Assembly (NCBI GenBank): GCA_030490835.1
Contig: CM059971.1
Span: 54,298,012-54,362,011 of the forward strand
Direction of reading: 5' to 3'
Origin: Annona cherimola
Lineage: Eukaryota > Streptophyta > Magnoliopsida > Magnoliales > Annonaceae
DNA: 64,000 bases
How positions within the stretch are numbered: the stretch's first letter is position 1; each line of letters opens with the position of its first letter. Positions 56,511 to 64,000 of this stretch are shown here, piece after piece. The translations under genes were made by a program, and so were the position numbers. The notes beneath the pieces were generated by a model that did not search any database, was not told the DNA's origin, and saw only the letters and a program-made list of their open reading frames with translations.

Positions 56511-58150
56511 AAGAGAAAAGAGAGGAAACTAAGGGGAGAAAAATTCTCCAAAAATCCAGCAAGCCTCACACGTCCAACCCATCAAGGGAAGGAAGAAAAG
56601 AAGGGAATTTCAAGTGCTCAATGGAGGGATTACCAATTAATCAAGTAAGTATATGTTAATTTTGATTTTATACTTCAAATCTAGAAGTTATATAATGTTA
56701 TAAATCAAAAAATGACCGAAATAGTAAACGAAGGATTTTCACCATGAAAATTTGTTTAAAAGATAATTATATGATTATTAAGGGACGACCAAAATTTTAA
56801 ATTGAAATATTAAGCAGGTTTCAAATTTAAAATTCGAGAAGATCAACCTAAACAGGGTAGAACGGGTGATAGGATTATCTGTACCAAATAATTTTTAATA
56901 ATTTTTATAAAAGGAATTTTGCTCTAATAAGTTTACAAGATATATACTACATAATTACTATCACATGAAAAAAATAAAAATTAGGTTATGATGGGTATAA
57001 ATATACCCCATAATTAACGTGATTCAGGCTGTTTGAAAAGGGGTGCTGCTGTCCAGTAGAGTAAAAATACAAAAATAAATAGGAATACTATATATTTAAT
57101 GTTGTAAATATTTATTTTGGTTAATTAATGTAGTTATTAAATTATGGTAGAAAATTCAGATCAAAAATAATTTATTTGATATTAATTCAAGATTTTGAGA
57201 TTCAGTGTGTCTGAATTCAGCAATATGTACAACTTAAGGAATAAATCAAGATAAATGTAAAATTCTAGGTTTTTGTGATGTAATTTGACTTATAATTGGA
57301 TATCAATCATGATTTAGTGTAAGTCATATGATTATTTATGAATAGGTTGCTGATTTTATAAGGTATGGAACCAAGGGTTACATATATGACTCGATTTTTC
57401 CATTTTTATGTTAAAAATGGTATGGAAATGAGATTAAATGATTTATGGAAGTTATGTAGGGTAAAATACCTTAGGATTAGGGTACTATGGACGCCCAAAA
57501 GGATTTGGGAAGATAAGCCCCAAATCTGATTTTATGAATTTTATGAATAGGTGTCCAAATGGGGTGAAAACGGTACCTGAAATGGATGGGTAAGTTGTTG
57601 TATGGAAAAAATTTAATTATGGGATTCAAATATGTTTTAATTAAGGGGTTTAATCATACTGGAATTAGAGACAAGTTGCTCTGTTGAAAAATTTTAAGAA
57701 ACACATGATTTATATGTTGAGAAATGGATGTGTATGAAGAGATAAGCTTGAATAAATGAGGAATGATTCATGTGAGTTGTTAAAATGCAAAAAATACATG
57801 AAGAAGTGATGGAAAACGTGGATTAGGTTATTGTTTAAGTAAATAATCATGTGATGTATAGGTTATGATACGTATGAACACCCAACTTGAAAGACAAATG
57901 GGCTAAGCTAGTGTAATATAAGTCCAAATGGATTTATGTAGGTTGGAAAACCTAAGGAATATAAGTATTTGAAGATGATGCGAATAAATGAAATGTTATT
58001 TTTATTTATCTAGGCAAAGGCAAGGAGAAGAATAGAAGGAAAGGGATTACGACGATCTCAGGTAAGCAAGCGAATTTTCTAAAATAATGTTTTCTTTCTA
58101 TACGATGATATGTGATTGAAATGTTTATGTCTATGTTTTAATGAATGGGC
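55704..58150 (+). repeat. Second Tekay-type LTR inserted in the Gypsy-2 LTR
   Basis: Starts TGTGAAACCCTAACC and aligns with 52874 onwards (for example the ATTTTTCCATTTTTATG and GTAGGGTAAAATACC blocks occur in both, near 54770 and 57395). It is cut at 58150 by Copia-2. It could be a solo LTR or the 5' LTR of an element continuing beyond Copia-2; the window cannot tell. No gene was seen. Confidence 0.7.
56461..56521 (+). repeat. GA microsatellite
   Basis: About 24 uninterrupted GA units followed by GAAGA variants. The two reading frames through it give only Arg-Glu runs. Confidence 0.95.
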
Positions 58151-58410
58151 TGTTGGGTCCCGAATAGATGGCAAAACCCAAGAGGGGAGGGGTGAATTGG
58201 GTTCTTAAAAATTTCTTTGGTAACTTAAAAACTTAACCCCTTGTAGAATTAATCCCCTTGAATGAAGAAACTGAATGGAAAGCAAAGTAATAAAGAGAGC
58301 AGAAATAAAAGCAAGTAGACAAAGATTTTATAGTGGTTCGGGCAACCTCCCTACTCCACTCTTCCAAGCTCACACTCCTTGTGACTTGGGTTCCACTATT
58401 GTATTCCGCG

Positions 58411-58610
58411 AATACAACTAGAGCCTCTTGCTCTCTTCTAGATTCTAGCTCTAGGGGGCATATACAACCAGAGCCTCTTGCTCTCTTCTAGATTCTAGCT
58501 CTAGGGGGCATCAACAACTAGAGCCTCTTGCTCTCTTCTAGATTCCAGCTCTAGGGGGCATCAACAACTAGAGCCTCTTGCTCTCTTCTAGATTCCAGCT
58601 CTAGGGGGCA
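58411..58610 (-). repeat. 50-bp tandem repeat, four copies, in Copia-2 LTR
   Basis: CTAGGGGGCA starts at 58451, 58501, 58551 and 58601, an exact 50-bp period. The copies differ at only a few positions. In sense orientation each holds CTAGAGC, about 22 bp, GCTCTAG, a hairpin-forming pair. Copia-1 LTRs have one copy; SIRE-A has two. Confidence 0.93.
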
Positions 58611-59025
58611 TCAACAACTAGCACAAGTAGGTGATGAGTCACACTCTAATCACACACTACTTTGCTACCACTTGATCTTAGCTACGCAAGCTAAATCAAG
58701 TTCAACACAAACAAGTAAACAATAAAAGTAAACTACACTTTACAGGTGTGTAGAAACGATTTAGCGCAGGGAAGAACTTGTAGATGATGGCTTTGAAGTT
58801 TCTGAATGTAGCTCTTGCAACTTGAAACACAATTCTTCCTCCTTGAGTGATTTGATCTCTTTGAAGCTCTTATGGATATGAGTTATGCTCACTTAATGAT
58901 CCTCTTGTTCCTCCTTCGTTCACAATGGGTTGTATTTATAAGTTTGGAGGGAATCCGAACGTTAGAAGGTTGGTGGCGTGCATTTAATGCGCCAACGTTC
59001 GAAAATAAATCCGACCGTTGCGACC

Positions 59026-60062
59026 CAAGTCGCAGGTGGAGTCGACTTCGGGTGCGACTTCACCCAAGTCGCTGACGGAGTCGACTTCGGGTGTGACTTC
59101 GCAGACTCCGGTCTTCAGTTTTCAACGCTGGAAGTTTTTCCTCGATTGAAGTCGATCATGAAGTCGACTTGGTTTTGCGACTTCACCCAAGTCGTAGTCT
59201 GGAGTCGACTTGGCTTCGCGACTTCACTTCCTGTAGCGACTTCAAGTTCCAGGTCGGGTCGACTTGGCTTCAGACTTGACCCAAGTCGCAGGTGGAGTCG
59301 ACTTGGGGTGCGACTTCACCTCGGCAGTTGATTTTCTGAATTTGGAACTTGGAATTCTTCATTTTCCTTTTGGATTAATGTCTTCTCTTCTGCTTGCTTG
59401 GCTTTAATCTTAGTTTAGCTTGAATCTTTGAAGAGCCTGCTTGCTTTGGAGTTTGTTCTTGAAGACTTGACTGTTTGAAGCATGCTTGATGTCTTTGCCT
59501 TTGATTTGTTCTAGATCTTGAATCCTTGAACTTTGATAGGCTTGTTTTGATCTTGATCATGCTTGAAGCTCTTAAGCCTAGAGTGAAGAAGTCCTTTGAA
59601 TGATTTGGAACCTTTGGAAGCTTTGACTTTGATTCATCTTGAACTTTGCAACTTATTTGGATTTTCTCTAAACTTGATTTGATCTTGGTTTGCATTTAAA
59701 CTTGAAACCAAGTTTTGAACTTGCATCTTTGATCATGGAAAGAAGCTAGCTTTCCCATCCTTGAGCCTTGAATTCTTCAAGTCGCACTTCGGGGTCGACT
59801 TCGTTCGCAACTTCACCCAAGTTGCACATGGAGTCGACTTGGGCTGCGACTTGGCAACTCCGTGTCCCAATTTTCAACTCTGGAAGAAATTGCACGACTG
59901 AAGTCGATAGCGAGGTCGACTTCGTCTGCGACTTGGCTATCCAAGTAGCATGTGGAGTCGACTTGACCCGCGACTTCACTTGGTCTTCTTCCCATTTCAG
60001 CTCTGGACGTTCTGCATGTTTGAAGTCGATCTTGGAGTCGACTTGGGGATCGACTTGGCCTT
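59026..60062 (-). promoter_or_regulatory. AGTCGACT nested-palindrome array, Copia-2 LTR
   Basis: Two clusters (59026-59310 and 59775-60055) with about ten modules of the AAGTCGC/AGTCGACT/GCGACTT type, some with mutated arms (AAGTAGC, AAGTTGC). They lie upstream of the TATA box at 58932 and of the GCGCATTTAATGC... inverted repeat near 58978-59000. The layout is the same as in Copia-1. Confidence 0.75.
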
Positions 60063-60181
60063 CCTAACTTGATTTTCTTCAAATGTATATTTCACAAACT
60101 TGTTAGTAGCCAAGACATACTCAAATTGATTTGTTAATCATCAAAATATAGATTTAGCTAGTTTTCCTCATGTTTCCAACA

Positions 60182-60195
60182 ATCTCCCCCTTTTT
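60182..60195 (-). other. Copia-2 polypurine tract
   Basis: Sense AAAAAGGGGGAGAT abutting the 3' LTR, identical to that of Copia-1. Confidence 0.88.
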
Positions 60196-60344
60196 GATGA
60201 TTGACAAAACTGATTTGAGTGGATACCTTTCATTAAAAATAATATGCTCATATTGCATTTTAAAATCATGCTTATGCTCATGCAAACAGAACATTCACAT
60301 ATAAATATCATGTAAGCATATCCTACTCTCCTCCCCATTCTTAC

Positions 60345-60490
60345 TCTTCTCTTCTTACATCTCTCTCCCCTTTAATCATCTCTCTCCCTTTTAATCATCT
60401 CTCTCCCCTTTTTAAATCATTAAGACTTATACTCAATTTTTCAACTCAAATACTCTTCTTCTCCTTAAATCTCTCTCCCCCTTTTTGTCA
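60345..60490 (-). repeat. Polypurine-like short tandem repeats
   Basis: Three to four copies of an approximately 19-bp unit, sense ATGATTAAAAGGGGAGAGAG, plus a further AAAAAGGGGGAGAGAG. Copia-1 has only one or two such tracts at the same place. No gene lies between 60196 and 60702. Confidence 0.7.
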
Positions 60491-60702
60491 ATATATCAAA
60501 AAGATTAGAGGGTAATCAAAGAGATAGGTGGGTTAGCTCCCCCTAAATGGGTGCTCCCCCTGAGTTTATGCTTATCCTAATTTTAGATACTACTTGTTGG
60601 ACATGATACCAAATGTTATTACTTGTTAGATTTTATACCACTTGATTTACCAGCTGATACCACTTGTTATACCACTTGTTGTAGCATTTGTTGTTTTGTT
60701 AC

Positions 60703-61113
60703 TTAGGTGAGCTCAATCATTCCCATGTTATTTCTAATTTTATAGAATGCTTCTCTTGCTAGGGGTTTAGTAAAAATATCTGCAACTTGATCCTCAGTTC
60801 TATCAAATTCCAAACATATGTCATGATTTTCTACATGTTCTCTAATGAAATGGTGTCTAAGATCTATATGTTTGGTCCTAGAATGCAATACAGGATTCTT
60901 GATTAGACAAATGGCACTGGTATTATCACATTTGATAGATATATCTTTAAAATCCATGCCATAGTCCCTAAGTTGCTGTTTCATCCAAAGTAATTGGGCA
61001 CAACAGCTCCCGACGGCAATATATTCGGCTTCCGCCGTAGATAGAGCAACACTAGTTTGTTTTCTTGAAAACCATGAAACCAACATGCTTCCAAAAAAAC
61101 TGACATGTTCCAC
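60703..61113 (-). pseudogene. pol: Copia-2 RNase H end
   Basis: Matches the Copia-1 RNase H C-terminal half (TAEAEYIAVGSCCAQLLWMK, DQVADIFTKPLAREAFYK). It is separated from the rest of pol by one extra A in the run at 61093-61099. Confidence 0.92.
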
Positions 61114-63268
61114 TAGTGCTTTTTCTATCTACTTTGTAACCAGCAAAATCAGCATCCGAGTAGCCGATTAGATCAAAATTAGAGCCTTTTGGATACCATA
61201 GTCCGAAGTTGGTAGTGTCTACTAGATATCTGAAAATTCTCTTTACAGCTACCAAGTGTGATTCTTTTGGGCATGATTGAAATCTAGAGCACATACACAC
61301 ACTAAACAAAATATCTGGCCTAGAAGCAGTTAGATACAATAAGGAACCTATCATGCTTCTATATAATTTTAAATCAACTACTTTGCCCTTCTCATCTTTG
61401 TCAAGCTTGATTGTAGAGCTCATGGGCGTGTTTGCTCCTTTGCTATTCTCCATGCCAAACTTCTTGAGCATTTCCTTGATGTACTTGGACTGGTTAATGA
61501 AGATTCCTTCATTCAATTGCTTGATTTGCAGTCCAAGGAAAAAGTTTAACTCTCCCATCATGCTCATTTCAAGTTCTTTCTGCATAAGCTCAGAAAATTC
61601 TTGGCAAAGAGTTTCATTAGTAGCACCAAAAATGATATCATCAACATAAATTTGAATGATTAATATATCTTTTCCATTGTACTTAAAAAACAGAGTGGTG
61701 TCTACCTTTCCCTTTTGAAAGTTATGATCAATCAAAAACTTGCTTAGTCTATCATACCAAGCTCTTGGAGCTTGTTTTAATCCATATAATGCTTTGGTTA
61801 GTTTGTATACAAATTTAGATTGATCTTTTTCCTCAAATCCAGGTGGTTGTTCTACATACACCTCTTCATTTATATAACCATTCAGAAATGCACTTTTGAC
61901 ATCCATTTGAAACAATTTAAAGTTCATGTGAGATGCAAAAGCTAATAAGATGCGAATGGCTTCTAATCTAGCAACCGGTGCATAGGATTCCTCAAAATCT
62001 ATTCCTTCTTCTTGTGAGTATCCTTTTGCCACAAGTCTAGCTTTGTTCCTCACTACAAGTCCACTTTCATCTAATTTGTTCCTAAAGACCCACTTGGTGC
62101 CAATAATAGTACAATCATTTGGTCTAGGAACAAGATGCCAAACTTTATTTCTTTCAAATTGATTTAGCTCTTCTTGCATTGCTATAATCCAGTTTTCATC
62201 ATCAAGAGCTTGTTCAATATTAGAAGGTTCAATCTTGGATACAAAAGCATATTGTCCACACACATTTTGCTTTGACCTTCTAGTTTTTACACCTTCATAC
62301 ACATTTCCTATAACTTGCTCAATTGGATGTGCATGATTGAATTTTAAATCAGTTGGAGGTTTATAGGAATTGTTACCTTCACTTACCCTTTCCTCCATGG
62401 ATTCTTCTTGCTTTTCCATATGCAATTTTTCAAGATTGCTTGTTATGTCATCTGCATCACTTAGATCATCTTTTCTTTTAAAGCATGTATTAGTTTCATC
62501 AAAAATAACATGTATGGATTCTTCTACAACTTGGTTTCGTTTATTGAAAACTCTATATGTTTTGCTATTTGATGAATAACCAAGGAATATTGCTTCATCA
62601 CTTTTAGCATCAAGTTTTCCCAAGTTGGTTTTTCCATTGTTCAGAACATAACATGTGCATCCAAAAGCATGAAAATAAGATATGTTTGGTTTCCTTCCTT
62701 TCCATAGCTCATATGGGGTCTTTTTCAAGATTTCTCTAATGGTAACTCGATTTAAAACATGACAAGCTGTGCTTACAGATTCACCCCAAAATTTCTTAGA
62801 TAATTTGCTCTCATTTAGCAATGTTCTAGCCATCTCTTCTATAGTTCTGTTTTTCCTTTCAACTACTCCATTTTGTTGTGGAGTCCTTGGTGCAGAAAAT
62901 GTGTGATGAATTCCTTTTTCATTACATAATTCTGTGAATCGTTTGTTCTCAAATTCACCACCATGGTCACTCCTTATACACAAAATGGTATTCTGTTTTT
63001 CATTTTCCACCAAGTTTACAAAAGTTGAAAACATAGAGAAAGCTTCATCTTTGCTAGCTAAGAGAATTACCCATGTAAATCTTGAAAAGTCATCAACAAT
63101 CACAAATACATATTTCTTTCCACCAATGGTTAAGATGTCGGATGGCCCATATAGATCCATGTGTAGCAATTCAAGTGGCCTAGTGGTGGAAATCTCCTTT
63201 TTGGTAGAAAAAAAACATCTTTGGTTGTTTAGATAATTGACATGCCTTACATAATTTATTTTTGTCAT
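61052..63268 (-). pseudogene. pol: Copia-2 integrase, reverse transcriptase and RNase H start
   Basis: 738 open codons. Integrase core: [35 protein letters not shown]. Reverse transcriptase: [56 protein letters not shown], catalytic [12 protein letters not shown]. RNase H start: [19 protein letters not shown]. It has GAA where Copia-1 has the TAA nonsense codon and one copy of the 14-bp unit duplicated in Copia-1. It is broken at both ends by A-run expansions (61093-61099 and 63208-63215). Confidence 0.95.
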
Positions 63269-63728
63269 ATTTCAACTTAGGCAAGCCTTCTACCAAACTC
63301 TTTTTCCATAGGGTCTTTATGTTTGACATATTCACATGTCCAATTCTTTTATGCCAAACCCATGGATCATTTTCAATGGCCATTAGACATTGACCATCTA
63401 GTTCATCAAGTGAAACCAAATATACATTTCCATGTCTTCTTCCACTAAACATGATATGCTCACCATCAAATACATTGCATACAGATGATTCAAACACAAC
63501 CTTATATCCTTTATCACATAATTGGCTAATGCTCATTAAGTTATGCTTGAGTCCTTCAATAAACAAAACATCCTCCATGCATGCATTTGAGCTACTGTAA
63601 ATATTTCCTTTACCTTTGATTTTACCTTTCTCATTATTACCAAAGGCAACCGTTCCGTCGTTGCAAGGCTTAAGTTTGTGAAACAAATTTCTTTCTCCAG
63701 TCATGTGCCTTGAACAACCGCTATACAT
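63180..63728 (-). pseudogene. pol: Copia-2 protease and gag-pre-integrase region
   Basis: Reads [38 protein letters not shown], then the zinc-binding HKRIGHVNMSN and CKACQLSKQ. The catalytic Asp codon (63723-63725) is TAT, Tyr, so the protease is predicted inactive. In the pol frame just upstream, a TAG replaces the CAG seen in Copia-1. The frame is lost at the A run 63208-63215. Confidence 0.92.
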
Positions 63729-63786
63729 GAACCATGCATTGTTTGCCTTTGCCTTTAAACAAATCTAAAAAATAGACAAATAATTC

Positions 63787-64000
63787 TCATCTTTTTGGTA
63801 CCCATTTTATGGGTCCATTTGGGTTAGTAAAATGATTCAATCTTCGTTGCTCTACCTTAGAAAGCCCAAATCTCGTGTTCCTTGGAACCCAAACTAATCT
63901 TGCACCATGGTCATATAATTTCTTGAAGTTACATTTATAGGCTTTATGACCCATTTTGTTACAGAAATTGCAAGCCATTGGTAATCTAGGAGTAGGCCTC
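63787..64000 (-). CDS. gag: Copia-2 gag C-terminus, partial
   Basis: Second zinc knuckle CNFCNKMGHKAYKC and the end HFTNPNGPIKWVPKR followed by TGA, as in Copia-1 gag. The rest lies beyond the window edge. As in Copia-1, the pol frame is +1 relative to gag. Confidence 0.88.
   Translation of the reverse strand, partial: RPTPRLPMACNFCNKMGHKAYKCNFKKLYDHGARLVWVPRNTRFGLSKVEQRRLNHFTNPNGPIKWVPKR

Larger units (their letters stand above)
58151..60181 (-). repeat. Copia-2 3' LTR
   Basis: 2031 bp, sense TGTTGGAAAC at 60181 to GGGACCCAACA at 58151. It is longer than the Copia-1 LTRs because of a four-copy 50-bp repeat (58411-58610) and extra sequence between the two palindrome clusters. TATA lies at 58932-58941 (sense TTATAAATAC). 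Confidence 0.92.
58151..64000 (-). mobile_element. Copia-2, SIRE-like element, truncated by the window edge
   Basis: The 3' LTR is at 58151-60181, then RNase H, reverse transcriptase, integrase, protease and the end of gag out to 64000. The pol protein is very close to Copia-1. It carries two one-base expansions of A runs, a protease Asp-to-Tyr change and a stop in the pol frame upstream of protease. Its 5' LTR lies beyond the window. It is inserted in the LTR at 55704-58150. Confidence 0.95.

Noticed and set aside
56368..56659. Open frames with Arg-Glu or Ser-Leu runs
   Set aside because: Produced by the GA microsatellite.
58411..58610. Possible CRISPR-like array
   Set aside because: The repeats are directly adjacent with no unique spacers, inside a plant LTR. 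It is a tandem repeat.
1..64000. tRNA, rRNA or small nuclear RNA genes
   Set aside because: No cloverleaf-like or rRNA-like sequence was noticed; tRNA-related matches are short primer-binding sites only. A dedicated search was not possible.

Overview
This window is plant nuclear DNA. It contains Ty1-copia elements of SIRE/Maximus type, Ty3-gypsy elements of Tekay/Del and Athila type, primer-binding sites matching initiator tRNA-Met and tRNA-Asp, two kinds of TRIM-like miniature element, a LINE relic and one pentatricopeptide-repeat (PPR) gene. This fits a large, TE-rich angiosperm genome; the species cannot be told from the sequence. Almost nothing here is single-copy host DNA. Apart from about 0.7 kb of PPR gene, nearly all of the window is nested LTR retrotransposons.

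Layout, left to right. 1-5065 is the 3' end of a SIRE-like copia element (SIRE-A), whose 3' LTR is split by a Tekay-type solo LTR (537-3597). 5066-5194 and 42776-43603 are the two halves of an env-like ORF of a second SIRE-like element (SIRE-B), split by an Athila-like element (5195-42770) with LTRs 5195-6902 and 41093-42770. Inside the Athila element sit four later insertions: a 13.9-kb Tekay-type element (Gypsy-1, 7689-21556, TSD AGAGG), two solo LTRs of one family (23423-26328, TSD AGTTG; 27146-30016, TSD GCCCC), and a young 8.45-kb SIRE-like copia element on the minus strand (Copia-1, 32063-40514, TSD GTTCA). Two TRIM-type insertions sit in the Gypsy-1 5' LTR: an inverted pair (7709-8688) and an intact single copy (11182-11619, TSD GTGCA). 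43604-45682 is the SIRE-B 3' end, an LTR, a primer site, a gag stub and a piece of LTR. 45683-48847 holds relics, including a LINE reverse-transcriptase fragment and a broken LTR. 48848-49525 (minus) is a short PPR protein like THA8. 49890-55703 is a second Tekay-type element (Gypsy-2) that lost most of pol. 55704-58150 is another LTR inserted in it. 58151-64000 is a second minus-strand SIRE-like copia element (Copia-2) running off the window.

Coding state. All gag-pol genes are broken. Many premature stops can be explained as CAG-to-TAG, CGA-to-TGA or TGG-to-TAG changes, the pattern left by deamination of methylated cytosine. By-eye LTR divergence agrees with the nesting order: Athila about 9 percent in a sample, Gypsy-1 about 6 percent in a sample, Copia-1 under about 1 percent.

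The least explained signals are not protein genes. They are: (i) arrays of a nested palindrome with an AGTCGACT core in the U3 region of every well-preserved SIRE-like LTR, upstream of the TATA box; (ii) a hairpin-forming tandem unit of about 50 bp that varies from one to four copies downstream of the TATA box, with one compensated base-pair change; (iii) multiple GGCGCCTAGGCGCC palindromes in the Athila LTRs; (iv) an inverted TRIM pair with a 120-bp unknown centre; (v) an extra acidic ORF before gag in Gypsy-1. No CRISPR array, rRNA, tRNA gene or prokaryotic system was seen.
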